From a virus, in IMG/VR virus record IMGVR_UViG_3300002242_000339, positions 1-21,691 of that record: a stretch of DNA of 21,691 bases; one strand, given 5' to 3'. The notes under the pieces are model-generated. The model was not told the origin of the DNA, did not search any database, and worked only from the letters and a program-made list of their open reading frames with translations. Shown here one piece after another: positions 1 to 7,972 of the stretch; the stretch's first letter is position 1; the number at the start of each line of letters is the position of its first letter. A program made the position numbers and the translations under genes.

Positions 1-2
1 CC

Positions 3-326
3 GACGGTTTATTGGTTGATTTCGATCAAGTGATTGACGTATCCGAAATGGGCGAGCTGTACAAAATTCTTGGTGTCGAATACGACGGCGATCGCGGAAG
101 GCACAAGACCAAATACACAAGATCAATAAAATGCCACAGCGTTACACTGAGACGGATTTTTCTATCAGAGAGTAATGGCGTGCCTTTCCCTGTTTCGAGT
201 TCGATTTCCGATTGGCTGACGGAATCCGAAATCAAGACCCTCGAGATGCTTTATTTTACAGACTTTCATTTCGCGGAAATGAATGGTATTGATTATTCAC
301 GGAAAGCAAAAGTCGCTTCAACCTAA
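3..326 (+). CDS. 3' end of an unrecognised phage gene (partial)
   Basis: The frame is open to the left edge of the window, so this is probably the C-terminal part of a longer protein; the first start-like codon inside is a TTG at 12. It ends at TAA 324-326, 22 bases before the next ATG. About 107 residues are visible, with no motif I recognise: a mixed basic and acidic segment followed by a short amphipathic helix-like stretch (IKTLEMLYF). By position, just upstream of the prohead protease, it could be the end of a portal, minor head or small accessory protein. That is inference from gene order only. No membrane segment or Cys motif is seen. Confidence 0.5.
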   Translation, partial: DGLLVDFDQVIDVSEMGELYKILGVEYDGDRGRHKTKYTRSIKCHSVTLRRIFLSESNGVPFPVSSSISDWLTESEIKTLEMLYFTDFHFAEMNGIDYSRKAKVAST

Positions 327-348
327 CGAAAAAACGGAGAAACCCACA

Positions 349-693
349 ATGTCGAATCAAATCATCCCACTGGAACAACACCTTGACTTGAAGCTTTGCG
401 TTGAGTCCTTTGTCGTTCGCCGAATCAAATTAAGTCCAGACGAGTCTGGTGATTGGACTATCACCCTTGAAGCGAATATAAGTTGCGGCGATCGCCCTGA
501 AGTTGCTGGTGTCAATCTATCGGAGCACCATATCGTCTCGACGACCGCAAAAGTTACGCGCCAAAATATCGCCGACCACCTTTCGATTACTCCGGAACAA
601 GTTCTATCTGACTTGAGTATTTCGGCTTTGAAGGTCGCGGTCACCGAGATCACGGTGGCGAGAACCGTTGCCGCGATTGGTCCTGTAGAATAG
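349..693 (+). CDS. Small hypothetical protein upstream of the prohead protease
   Basis: A 114-residue protein. The ATG at 349 is preferred over an in-frame upstream codon at 283 because it follows the previous stop and has a purine-rich ribosome site (CGGAGA) about 9 bases upstream. The protein is soluble, with alternating hydrophobic residues suggesting beta strands in the first half (a VVRRIKLSP...WTITLEANI pattern) and a helical second half. I recognise no family. Its place between the left-edge gene and the DUF2213 gene suggests a head-module accessory protein. About 93 bases without a gene follow, holding only the ribosome site of the next gene. Confidence 0.6.
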   Translation: MSNQIIPLEQHLDLKLCVESFVVRRIKLSPDESGDWTITLEANISCGDRPEVAGVNLSEHHIVSTTAKVTRQNIADHLSITPEQVLSDLSISALKVAVTEITVARTVAAIGPVE

Positions 694-786
694 ATTCAAC
701 CCAATAGGCGAGAAGTTCGCGCTATATCTAATCAATTGAGTGTGGCGCTTGTCTGACTTATCCTATAGCAACAGGAGAACAAAACT

Positions 787-2361
787 TTGAAGCACTTCAA
801 ATCAAATTTATCGAAGCGAATCCGCGTCGAAGAAAAGAACGGCAAACGTTATCTCGTCACCAATGTTGTGTTGATTTCGGAAGGCGTGTTGAACGGCATG
901 CTTTATCCGGCCGATGAAATCTCGACATTCCCCGAAGCGTGGAACGGTCGCCCTTTACCTTTGGGCCACCCGAAAGTGAACGGCCAATATGTGTCGGCGA
1001 ACTCTCGAGGAATCATCGACGCGTATTCCGTCGGCCAGATGTTCAATTGCAAATTCAACGAATCGACGGCAACGAAACCGGCGCAACTCGTTGGTGAAGC
1101 ATGGATCGACACCGAAAAGCTTGACCAATTGGCAGAGCAAGGCAATTCGAAAGCCTTGAAGCTACTAGAAAAGCTCGATGTAGACGAGCCTATCGAGATC
1201 AGCACAGGCCTTTTTACCGAGGACGAGGCTACGGCCGGAAACTTCAACGGAACGCCTTACAGCGCGATTGCTCGCAATCACCGTCCGGATCACTTGGCGA
1301 TTCTTACCGATGAAGTCGGCGCATGTTCAGTCGAAGACGGTTGCGGCATGATGGTCAACAAAAAGAAGCCCGAGGAAAAAGGTTTGATCGGAAATATGAT
1401 GAGCCGACTACTCAAGCGCACGGCGAACAACATGGCGGACGAAAATCCGGTTGTTGCGAATGCGTTGACGAACCAAGATCAACGGGTTGCGCTCGAGTCT
1501 GCATTGAAGCAGAAAATCACGCTTGCGCCTTCCCAGTGGCTTTGGATCCGAGATATCGGTGAAGACGACAACGGCCAACGCTATGTCGTTTATGAGCGCG
1601 AGTGGCGCGAAGACGGCGAACGCAAAGAAGCGGACTTCCGTCGCAACTACACAATTTCAGTCGGTGACCAAATCGTTCTAGCGGACGACGAACAAATGGT
1701 TATCCGGAAAACAACCTACATTGCTCAGTCGGCGCAAGCCCCAGAGCCTGTATCACCCCGCGCCAACGCGGACAACAACAAACAAAAGGAGTCCGACCAG
1801 ATGAATAAAGATCAAATGGTCTCTGCTATCATTGCAAATGAAAGCAGTCCGTTCGGCGCGGATCAAAAGGACGTGCTAATGAAGCTCGACGAGGATAAGC
1901 TGAAAGGCTTGCTTCCCGAGGATCTGAAGGCGAATTGTGCGTGCCAAGAAGGCGACGAGGGCAAAGCCCCCGTAGTCATCGAGACAGCCAAGGTGGTAGC
2001 ACCAGCGCAACCCGCCACGAACGAAGCCGACGAAACGGAAAAGCCGTTGACAATGAAAGATCTTCAGTCTTTCATGGTGAACACGCTTCCCGCGATCGTC
2101 AACAATGCCGTCAAGACTGCAAGCGTTGCAGACCAACGCGCCGGTCTAGTTGCTCAACTAAAAGCGAACAACGCGGTACTCGTACCGGACGAACAGTTGG
2201 ACGCGCTTGACTTTGAGGTTCTGCAAGGAATCGCGAAATCTTGTGGCGTGGTCGCGGACTATTCCGGCAACGGTGGTCCTCGTGGAATCGAAGTGAATTC
2301 AACCGATGAAGCTCACGACGTTCCAGATATGCCCGAAATCGATTGGTCCAAGGGCCAATAA
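787..2361 (+). CDS. DUF2213-type prohead protease fused to scaffold domain
   Basis: A 524-residue protein starting at TTG 787, with AGGAG at 773-777 spaced 9 bases away. Residues 1-205 match the DUF2213 phage family: an ISEGVLNG segment near 30, a PLGHPK block at 58-63, EISTGLF at 137-143, and HRPDHLAIL...GACSVEDGCGM at 165-188. His61, Ser139 and His169 are candidate catalytic residues, but I infer this. The family lies beside major capsid genes and is thought to process the prohead. Residues 225-320 form a linker domain with beta-like pattern. Residues 339-524 are acidic, Gln/Glu/Lys-rich and helical, as expected for an internal scaffold. It lies directly upstream of the decoration and capsid genes, as usual. 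A nested start at 1801 probably makes the scaffold alone. Confidence 0.85.
   Translation: MKHFKSNLSKRIRVEEKNGKRYLVTNVVLISEGVLNGMLYPADEISTFPEAWNGRPLPLGHPKVNGQYVSANSRGIIDAYSVGQMFNCKFNESTATKPAQLVGEAWIDTEKLDQLAEQGNSKALKLLEKLDVDEPIEISTGLFTEDEATAGNFNGTPYSAIARNHRPDHLAILTDEVGACSVEDGCGMMVNKKKPEEKGLIGNMMSRLLKRTANNMADENPVVANALTNQDQRVALESALKQKITLAPSQWLWIRDIGEDDNGQRYVVYEREWREDGERKEADFRRNYTISVGDQIVLADDEQMVIRKTTYIAQSAQAPEPVSPRANADNNKQKESDQMNKDQMVSAIIANESSPFGADQKDVLMKLDEDKLKGLLPEDLKANCACQEGDEGKAPVVIETAKVVAPAQPATNEADETEKPLTMKDLQSFMVNTLPAIVNNAVKTASVADQRAGLVAQLKANNAVLVPDEQLDALDFEVLQGIAKSCGVVADYSGNGGPRGIEVNSTDEAHDVPDMPEIDWSKGQ
1801..2361 (+). CDS. Nested scaffold protein from an internal in-frame start
   Basis: ATG 1801 lies in the same frame as the protease gene (codon 339) and has its own strong ribosome site, AGGAG at 1787-1791, 9 bases upstream. 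The product would be 186 residues: the acidic, helical C-terminal half without the protease. This is the arrangement known from lambda C/Nu3, where a scaffold is translated from within the protease gene. Visible features are a short Cys pair (NCAC near residue 43 of the nested product), a helix-rich middle and an acidic end. The site and start are seen directly; its use is inferred. Confidence 0.65.
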   Translation: MNKDQMVSAIIANESSPFGADQKDVLMKLDEDKLKGLLPEDLKANCACQEGDEGKAPVVIETAKVVAPAQPATNEADETEKPLTMKDLQSFMVNTLPAIVNNAVKTASVADQRAGLVAQLKANNAVLVPDEQLDALDFEVLQGIAKSCGVVADYSGNGGPRGIEVNSTDEAHDVPDMPEIDWSKGQ

Positions 2362-2379
2362 GCAGGAGAATATTCAGTT

Positions 2380-2859
2380 ATGAGTACTTCAGCAACATTC
2401 GCGGATCGTATTCGTGCCTACAGCCCATGGGGTCCAATTGGTGAGGCTCCATTGCTCACCGGTGAGACGATCAAGGCCGGTCACGCCGTACGGACAGACG
2501 CAGACGGAAAGGCATACCTACCGGTTGCCGCCGACGTATCAGCCGCTTCAGTCGTATTCAAGGTTGCACTTGAAAACGCATTGATTGGCAACGACGTCAC
2601 GGTCGATTACGACACCGCCGAAGAACGCGTCCAGTTGATCACCCCTCAAAAAGGCGATCGCATTTGGATGCGGACAAGCGCGGACGACGTAGCCGTCAAC
2701 GACAACCTTCAACTCGTAGCGGACACGGGCCAAGTTGCCCCGTTTGGTACTGGTTCCGAAGACCTCGCAATTATCGGACGAGCCCTCACGGCGAATGTCG
2801 GTAATGAACAGAGCGATACTTCAGACGCGGACGATCTAGTCCTCGTTGAAATCGCTTAA
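2380..2859 (+). CDS. Head decoration (capsid cement) protein
   Basis: A 159-residue protein with AGGAG at 2364-2368 before ATG 2380. It has the features of small phage decoration proteins placed just upstream of the capsid gene: a short N-terminal arm, then a beta-rich domain with a GETIKAGHAV segment near 30, and repeated short strands separated by Asp/Asn turns. DUF2190-like and related cement proteins share the 'tail of the protease gene, then decoration, then capsid' order. Such proteins sit on the outer capsid surface and stabilise expanded heads. The exact family is uncertain; the call rests on size, fold pattern and position. Confidence 0.7.
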   Translation: MSTSATFADRIRAYSPWGPIGEAPLLTGETIKAGHAVRTDADGKAYLPVAADVSAASVVFKVALENALIGNDVTVDYDTAEERVQLITPQKGDRIWMRTSADDVAVNDNLQLVADTGQVAPFGTGSEDLAIIGRALTANVGNEQSDTSDADDLVLVEIA

Positions 2860-2889
2860 CAGAAACCCCCAAATAGGAGATCTCATAAT

Positions 2890-3876
2890 ATGAGTGTTCA
2901 AATTGGAACAGCCGCTTTGGGCGACTTCGGACTCAAGCTGAAGCGTGAGCTGTTGAGCGGTAAGAAATTCAACGCGAAGAAACTCCGCGTCAACAACACC
3001 CTGTTGACCAAGGACGAGTGGATTCGCTTGGATTCGACAATCATCGAAGTAGCGCGGATTCGTCTGCGTGCGGTCGCTGATCTGAACAGCCGTGGTTTCC
3101 AGACCACGCTGGACGGTATGAGCAACCCGATTCTTCAATGGCAAACCATGAGCCGCACGAGCGGTGCTGAAGTCGATATGGATCCACGGGCGATCGGAGA
3201 TAACCAAACGGTTAATTTCGGTCTTGAGAGCTTGCCTCTCCCGATCATCCACACGGACTACAGCATTCCGTTTCGTCAGCTACAAGTGTCACGCAAGGGC
3301 AATGCGCCTCTTGATACCACACTCGCGGCTCAAAAAACGCAAGACATTACCGAGAAGGTCGAAGACATTCTTGTAAATGGCCTTGCAGGTTACACGTATG
3401 GCGGGGCAACCATTTATGGTTATCTCGACACGCCAAACAGCGCGGCCGTCACTTTGACGGACTGGCTTGCGGCCTCCGACGGCGTAACGATCGTTACCGA
3501 TCTCTTGAAGATGAAGCAAGCCTTGATCTCCAAGAAAAAGTACGGTCCTTACATGATCTACATTCCGACGGTTCTCGAGACCGTTTTCGACAAGGACTAT
3601 CGTTCTGGTTACAGCCAAACGACCCGTCAACGCGTCGAAAGCATTCAAGAGTTCCAGACGGTGACGGTTCTTGATTCCCTACCAGACGACAAAGTCGTTA
3701 TGGTTGAGATGATGGCCGGTAACGTGGAAATGATCAATGGTCTGCCGATCACAAACGTCAATTGGGAAACCAAGGGCGGTATGGATCTGCACTTTAAGAT
3801 CATGACGATCATGGTTCCGCGTTTCACGTCGGATCAAGACGGCAATCTTGGTGTTGCTGTTGGTAGTCTTCCGTAA
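2890..3876 (+). CDS. Major capsid protein (HK97 fold, encapsulin-like type)
   Basis: A 328-residue protein with GGAG at 2876-2879 before ATG 2890. It lies after protease/scaffold and decoration genes, and its size fits. A segment around residues 118-165 (PLPIIHTDYSIPFRQL ... TQDITEKVEDILVNG) resembles the long-helix and E-loop area of encapsulin/Linocin-M18-like capsid proteins, followed by YTYGG and a central domain with a GPYMIYIP motif. The C-terminal part (VEMMAGNVEMINGLPI) is also typical of this capsid group. It forms the icosahedral shell. A strong terminator follows within 25 bases, suggesting a separate, abundant transcript end. No cleavable N-terminal delta domain is evident, which fits a separate scaffold. 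Confidence 0.88.
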   Translation: MSVQIGTAALGDFGLKLKRELLSGKKFNAKKLRVNNTLLTKDEWIRLDSTIIEVARIRLRAVADLNSRGFQTTLDGMSNPILQWQTMSRTSGAEVDMDPRAIGDNQTVNFGLESLPLPIIHTDYSIPFRQLQVSRKGNAPLDTTLAAQKTQDITEKVEDILVNGLAGYTYGGATIYGYLDTPNSAAVTLTDWLAASDGVTIVTDLLKMKQALISKKKYGPYMIYIPTVLETVFDKDYRSGYSQTTRQRVESIQEFQTVTVLDSLPDDKVVMVEMMAGNVEMINGLPITNVNWETKGGMDLHFKIMTIMVPRFTSDQDGNLGVAVGSLP

Positions 3877-3899
3877 GGAACCTACCTTGACTTAGAAAT

Positions 3900-3938
3900 G
3901 GGTGTCGTCGAATCAAGGCGACGGCACCCGTTTTTTTT
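3900..3938 (+). terminator. Rho-independent terminator after the capsid gene
   Basis: An 11-base-pair stem (3900-3910 with 3919-3929, one G-T pair) with an 8-base loop is followed by eight T residues (3931-3938). It stands 24 bases behind the capsid stop codon. It should end or attenuate transcription and so raise capsid messenger over the downstream connector genes. Confidence 0.9.
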
Positions 3939-3980
3939 CCAAACAAACTCGCTGAATACCCAAAGGGAGAAAACAAGAAC

Positions 3981-4433
3981 ATGGCAACTGCAATTTTTAA
4001 ACTTGTCGCCGGATCGTATCACGATTGGAAGGGCGACGTACAGCGCGGATCACTATTGATCAGTGAGAAGCCGTTGAACAAGACGCACTACACGAAGTTC
4101 AAGCAAATCCAGATCGAGCAACTTTCGCCGGATGAAGTTCCAGCATACGAAGCGGCAATTGATCGTTTCTGTCAAGTGAAAGTCTTGATGGAGCACGGCA
4201 AGTACAATGTCGTTGGTTGTGCCGGTATCCCAATCCTACGCGATTGGACCACGGAAGCCAAAGCCAAGTCGGCGGCAACCAAAGAGCGCGCCAAGCTCGA
4301 CGAGCGCAAGCGCAATTTCCTACGCATGCTTGATCGGGTTCGTCCGGTCATTGAGCGCGAGGAAGAACACAACTCGTTGGAGCTTGAAGAAGAATTCGAC
4401 AATGAAGAAGACGGCGAAGGCGGCCACGAGTAA
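3981..4433 (+). CDS. Hypothetical head-module protein with acidic helical tail
   Basis: A 150-residue protein with AGGGAG about 12 bases before ATG 3981. The N-terminal 35 residues look beta-rich (MATAIFKLVAGSYHDWKGD) and could dock on another head or neck component. The middle is mixed. From about residue 90 the chain is a long charged helix, likely a coiled coil, ending in a strongly acidic tail of Glu and Asp. The stop codon overlaps the next ATG by one base (TAATG at 4431-4435), so it is translationally coupled to the Maf-like gene. It may therefore act with that gene product, but no family is recognised. Confidence 0.6.
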   Translation: MATAIFKLVAGSYHDWKGDVQRGSLLISEKPLNKTHYTKFKQIQIEQLSPDEVPAYEAAIDRFCQVKVLMEHGKYNVVGCAGIPILRDWTTEAKAKSAATKERAKLDERKRNFLRMLDRVRPVIEREEEHNSLELEEEFDNEEDGEGGHE

Positions 4434-5167
4434 TGAACGCAATCGCTCCACTCTATGTTGCACCAACCAACCCCCGTCTTTGGGACGGGGAAACGGTTGT
4501 GCTTGTCGGCAGTGAGGCGGCGGCTCGTGATATCGCGAAATTGAGCAAAGTCGGCAAGGTTCTCTGTGTGGGATCCTTGTTCGGCCTTGTGCCTCAAGAT
4601 CACGTCGACGGCTTCTTTTTTGGCGATCGCCAGCAATTGAACCGTTCGAAGAATATCATTCGCGGCATTGAAGATTGTCTTTTCTTCACCACGGATCAGA
4701 ATGCGCGCCGGTATCCAAACCTGAATGTCTTAACTCAACGCAACGTCGGTATCACTCTTGACGAGTCTCGTATCTGCTTCAACGGAAGCGATCAAGGCGC
4801 GTTGCTGAATCTCGCGGTCATCTTGGGAGCGAAGACGATTGTACTTGCCGGTTTCAATTTCCTGAATGGAGCCAACCGCAAGGCGATCAAGAAGATTCAC
4901 GAGTGCGTTCGTCACTTGAACCGGTTGAAGGTTCGCGTGATCTCAACGGATGAAGAAACGGCGCTCGAGTGCTTCGAGTACATTGAGTTGCGTCGGGTAA
5001 TCACTCCGGAAGACAGCCACCCCGAGGCAATGAAGATTCTGCCGACGGTAGCGATTGACGCGGAAGACGAGCCGGTCTACAATGAAGACGCGCCGGTCGA
5101 TGCGGCCGACGATGATCTCGACTTCATCGACGACGACGACGAGACTCCATTCCCAACACCAAGTTAA
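4433..5167 (+). CDS. DUF115/MptE/Maf-like glycosyltransferase-type protein
   Basis: A 244-residue protein. Residues 17-27 (WDGETVVLVGS) match the first strand and nucleotide-loop area of the DUF115/MptE-like fold, where the usual GGGPS loop has become GSEAA. The segment near 60-66 (GFFFGDR) matches the 'aD..f.gD' strand. Residues 118-143 (GSDQGALLNLA, then LGAKTIVLAGFNF) match the hallmark 'NSGxxAINLAxxLGAKxIxLxGFD' block. Known members include the Campylobacter-type Maf proteins that add pseudaminic or legionaminic acid to flagellin Ser/Thr, and MptE. Many phages carry copies of unknown role. Residues 205-240 are Asp/Glu-rich and the chain ends TPFPTPS. Its place inside the head operon, coupled to the previous gene, suggests it acts on virion proteins. 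The fold call is firm; the activity is inferred and the altered loop leaves catalysis in doubt. Confidence 0.65.
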   Translation: MNAIAPLYVAPTNPRLWDGETVVLVGSEAAARDIAKLSKVGKVLCVGSLFGLVPQDHVDGFFFGDRQQLNRSKNIIRGIEDCLFFTTDQNARRYPNLNVLTQRNVGITLDESRICFNGSDQGALLNLAVILGAKTIVLAGFNFLNGANRKAIKKIHECVRHLNRLKVRVISTDEETALECFEYIELRRVITPEDSHPEAMKILPTVAIDAEDEPVYNEDAPVDAADDDLDFIDDDDETPFPTPS

Positions 5168-5176
5168 GGTATCATC

Positions 5177-5566
5177 ATGGCAATCGAGGTCACCGTAGAA
5201 AGCGTTAAATGCATCTTGAACACGAACTTGACGGACGCGCAAGTATTGTGTTTCATTGAAGACGCAACCTGTTACGTCGAATCCCTTCCGGAATCGATCG
5301 AGGATGCGTGCGGTACCAAGATTGCCAATGTTGTCACCAAGTACTTAGCGGCTCACCTTGTTTCGTTCAGAGACCGGCAACAGATCGAGACCGAGACTTT
5401 AGACGCGGAAGACAAGTACGCCGACACGTTTGGCGTTGGCTTGGATTCTTCCTTATACGGCCAACAGGCAAAGCGATTCGACTCTACCAATCAGCTTGGC
5501 AACGATGACGCTAAAGCCGACGGTATCACTCCAACGCTTCGCTTTAAGGCAATTGGAGTGTGTTAA
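5177..5566 (+). CDS. Head-tail connector (adaptor) protein
   Basis: A 129-residue protein. It begins with a helix and 'LTDAQVLCFIEDAT', followed by a helical segment with IANVVTKYLAAHLVSFRDRQ around residues 48-67, then a loop containing FGVGLDSSLYGQQAKRFD. This is the pattern of gp6/YqbG-like adaptor proteins that form a ring under the portal, which end helical bundles with a 'T.YG..A..LD..G' stretch. Position supports it: directly before the head-closure and neck genes. The stop codon abuts the GTG start of the next gene. The chain ends GVC; the role of the Cys is unknown. Confidence 0.7.
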   Translation: MAIEVTVESVKCILNTNLTDAQVLCFIEDATCYVESLPESIEDACGTKIANVVTKYLAAHLVSFRDRQQIETETLDAEDKYADTFGVGLDSSLYGQQAKRFDSTNQLGNDDAKADGITPTLRFKAIGVC

Positions 5567-6559
5567 GTGCCAAGCATAATCGATCTAGCGTTGATCGACC
5601 CGACCGTCTATTGGGAGCCGTTCACTAACGAGGACGGATACCCCGACGGTGGCAAGATCGCGAGCGCGCCGGTTGAGATCCTTTCTCGTTGGGTTGAGCA
5701 CTGGCACAACCGGTTGCAAGCCGACGAATCTGAAATCTACATTGGAGCCGACGTATTGACGGGTGGTTTCCTTCTCTTGGGGAGCCTTGACGAGCTTTTA
5801 CCGGAAAACGCGGCCGAGTACCCACCCACGGCACCATTCGCGCTTACAGAGTACACAGGGCGTTGGCAGTTCAACGACGACCTTTTAGCCGAGTTCGGTC
5901 CAAACTTCGCACAGAATTCAGGGACTTCTGAATTCATTACCGGCGTAAACGGCGGACAGGCATTGAGCAACAATACCGGCGTTGTCTTCGCGAATGATAT
6001 CGAAACGGTTGGAGATGTGGAATTCAACGGATCGAATGCGTTCTCGATCTGCTTTTGGTTGCACCTTCAATCGCCAAGCATTGATGCAAGCGCGAGTCCG
6101 GCCGCAAGTCCGAGCTTCGACACGATCGTCACAATGTCGATCGGTGGATTGACGATTGAGATCGGTATCGATGAAATCCGGATTGGAAGTGGTGTTTGGG
6201 AAGTCAGCGGCTTGGATGGCGAGTGGAATCAGATTTCAGTTGTCAGCAAGGCCGGTGGTGACTTGCGCTTGTTCGTTGCTGGTGTTGAGGTTGATCCGAC
6301 AACGCCACAGCCGTCGCCGCTTTCTTCGATCGATGAAACGGCTTCAATTTCTTGGTTCAACGACGACGACTCTTATTTCGGAATCGACGAGCTGATCACC
6401 TATTCGGAAAGCTTGGATGCGTTTGGCGTTCAAATGATGGCAGTTCGAAACCCCTTGAACTACAAGCTTGCCAAAGAGATTATCCGGACACAGTTCGCGC
6501 GTAGTTCCGACGGCAAGCGTCGAGTTCGTCGGGTTGTGCTGAAGGGGAACCCGCAATGA
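5567..6559 (+). CDS. Head-closure (stopper) protein with inserted LamG-like domain
   Basis: A 330-residue protein starting at GTG 5567, immediately after the previous stop. Residues 1-75 (TVYWEPF, then PVEILSRWVE, then EIYIGADVLTGGFLLLG) match short phage head-closure proteins, which normally run about 110-130 residues and end soon after this LG motif with a 'P..A.EI.R' helix. Here residues 294-330 (NPLNYKLAKEIIRTQF...) look like that displaced end. The roughly 200 residues between read as a concanavalin/LamG jelly roll (FNGSNAFSICFWLHL, WNQISVV, LRLFVAGVEV, FGIDELITYS). A Ser-Pro-Ala loop lies at 169-184. So a sugar-binding type domain seems to have been inserted into a neck protein and would face outward. 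The boundaries are estimates. Confidence 0.7.
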   Translation: MPSIIDLALIDPTVYWEPFTNEDGYPDGGKIASAPVEILSRWVEHWHNRLQADESEIYIGADVLTGGFLLLGSLDELLPENAAEYPPTAPFALTEYTGRWQFNDDLLAEFGPNFAQNSGTSEFITGVNGGQALSNNTGVVFANDIETVGDVEFNGSNAFSICFWLHLQSPSIDASASPAASPSFDTIVTMSIGGLTIEIGIDEIRIGSGVWEVSGLDGEWNQISVVSKAGGDLRLFVAGVEVDPTTPQPSPLSSIDETASISWFNDDDSYFGIDELITYSESLDAFGVQMMAVRNPLNYKLAKEIIRTQFARSSDGKRRVRRVVLKGNPQ

Positions 6560-7005
6560 GGATCAGAGTCGAGGGAGTAGAGCGAACGAAGTTCAACATG
6601 CAACGGACGGTTCGCCAGATCTATAAGGGTGTTCAGCTTGGAACGGTTGCGGCCGCGAAGATCATCCAAGAGAAATCGAAAGAGAACGCGCCGGTGGACA
6701 CCTCGAATCTTCGAGCGTCCCACTATGTCTATTTCAATGGCGGGGCGGTTCCGCAATCGAGGATCCTGCCAGCGGCCGGAGTCGACGTGTTCCGCCTAAA
6801 GCAAGCTCATGCGCACGCCATGTCCCGAGCAATCACAGAGATCCGAGACGACAAAACGGTTCGAATTGGTGCGTACGCATTTTATGCTCTTTACAATGAG
6901 TTGGGACACAAGTCCAAGGCTCGATTCATGCAGAGAGCCGTTTCAGAGAACACGAACAACATTTTGAGATTGGCGGCGTTAGGTGGTGCAAATGCAATTA
7001 AGTGA
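6556..7005 (+). CDS. Neck protein, HK97 gp10-like tail completion
   Basis: A 149-residue protein whose ATG overlaps the previous stop (ATGA at 6556-6559). It opens with a short strand (MRIRVEGVERTKFN), then a long helix (AAAKIIQEKSKENAP), the VDTSNLRASH motif at about 53-62, a variable loop, a strand with VRIGAYAFYALYNELGHKSKARFMQRAV, and a last helix. This order (long helix, APVDT..LR.S, G..Y..Y.E.G....A.F) is the signature of the HK97-gp10/minor capsid family, which bridges head and tail. The position between head closure and tail terminator fits. Confidence 0.85.
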   Translation: MRIRVEGVERTKFNMQRTVRQIYKGVQLGTVAAAKIIQEKSKENAPVDTSNLRASHYVYFNGGAVPQSRILPAAGVDVFRLKQAHAHAMSRAITEIRDDKTVRIGAYAFYALYNELGHKSKARFMQRAVSENTNNILRLAALGGANAIK

Positions 7006-7474
7006 AGTACCAAATTCACCCGAGCACGATTTCGGGTTGTTCCTCGAGGGCGACAAGATTGGTTCGATCGGCAAAAAGCGCGGTTGGGCAATCTACTTTG
7101 GATTTGATCCGGATTCGCCGAAGAACCTAATCAGTATCTCGAGCACGTCGTCGATCATGCCAATGTCACCAATCAACCAAGTTGGTCCGGACAACGACAC
7201 GGGGCTCGTTGAGTATCCGCAATTGGGCGTTCGGGTTCTGTCGGCTACGTACGAAGACGGCTACAAGAAGTCATACCAGATCATGAGCGCGTTCCGGAAT
7301 CGCGTCGACCTTTCCGGCGAGTATTGGAAGTACCTGAACTTCAAGGCGCTAGGGGTTCCGCTTTATTTGGGTCAAGACGATAAGGGCCGACACGTATTCT
7401 CAACGGATTATTTCTCAGTAAGAACGCCGATAGTTGAAGGGGCTTCTGAATCCGCTTCACCGTCGCCTTCTTGA
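6992..7474 (+). CDS. Tail terminator/completion protein with Ser-Pro tail
   Basis: A 160-residue protein. The ATG at 6992 lies 6 bases after AGGTGG (6980-6985) and overlaps the end of the neck gene; an in-frame codon at 6983 is less likely. By size and position between neck and tail tube, this is the tail terminator or completion protein that caps the tube. The N-terminus (DFGLFLEGDKIGSIG) fits the usual 'D...fL...iG' opening, then beta strands (GVRVLSATYEDGYKKSYQI) and a C-terminal strand (YFSVRTPIVE). The chain ends in ASESASPSPS, an added low-complexity tail with the 17-base string GCTTCACCGTCGCCTTC (7454-7470) that also occurs at 16614-16630. A 96-base gap with the ribosome site of the next gene follows. 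Confidence 0.65.
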   Translation: MQLSEVPNSPEHDFGLFLEGDKIGSIGKKRGWAIYFGFDPDSPKNLISISSTSSIMPMSPINQVGPDNDTGLVEYPQLGVRVLSATYEDGYKKSYQIMSAFRNRVDLSGEYWKYLNFKALGVPLYLGQDDKGRHVFSTDYFSVRTPIVEGASESASPSPS

Positions 7475-7570
7475 TGCAATGCGAAATCACTACGCAAAGC
7501 CAATAAATTGTCACGACGGGCAAAGAGCCCTAATTTCAAATAACGACTAAAACAAACGGAGGTCGCCAAA

Positions 7571-7972
7571 ATGTCAGCGCCACAAGTATCAACCGGAATC
7601 AGCTTTACCTTCGCGACCTCCGGCTTCACTGCAAATTTCATCGACGTAACGCCACCCAACAAATCGCGGGAAGCCTTGAACGTTTCCCACATGTTGACCA
7701 CGGGTTACCATAAGTATATCGCGGCCAAGTTGATCGAGGGCGGTTCGCTTTCGGCAACGATCCAATACGATGCCGGTCAAGAACCGCCTTTGGATGAAGA
7801 TCCCGAAGTCATCACCATTACGTATGCCGACGGCTCAACGGAAGATTTCGTTGGCTTCATGACCGCCGAGTCACCTGCGGCCGCATTGGAAACTGTGATG
7901 ACTGCCGACGTGACCTTCAAGGTTGCCGACGATATCACCTACACGCCAAGCGGTGGCGCGTCACCAAGTTAA
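7571..7972 (+). CDS. Major tail (tube) protein
   Basis: A 133-residue protein with a strong ribosome site, GGAGG at 7558-7562, spaced 8 bases before ATG 7571. It shows the short tube-protein pattern: residues 35-60 with SHMLTTGYHKYIAAKLIEGG, then a beta pair (SLSATIQYDAG), a strand ITITYADGSTEDFVGFMTA, and a final TADVTFKVADDITYTPS. The wording 'GG.L...I.......P......I.I....G' is typical of siphovirus tube proteins that polymerise into rings around the tape measure. It ends GGASPS, a short version of the Ser-Pro tails seen in neighbours. A terminator lies just downstream, consistent with high expression. Confidence 0.82.
   Translation: MSAPQVSTGISFTFATSGFTANFIDVTPPNKSREALNVSHMLTTGYHKYIAAKLIEGGSLSATIQYDAGQEPPLDEDPEVITITYADGSTEDFVGFMTAESPAAALETVMTADVTFKVADDITYTPSGGASPS

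Noticed and set aside
283-348. N-terminal extension of the gene at 349
   Set aside because: It overlaps the end of the previous gene and lacks a ribosome site; the ATG at 349 has one.
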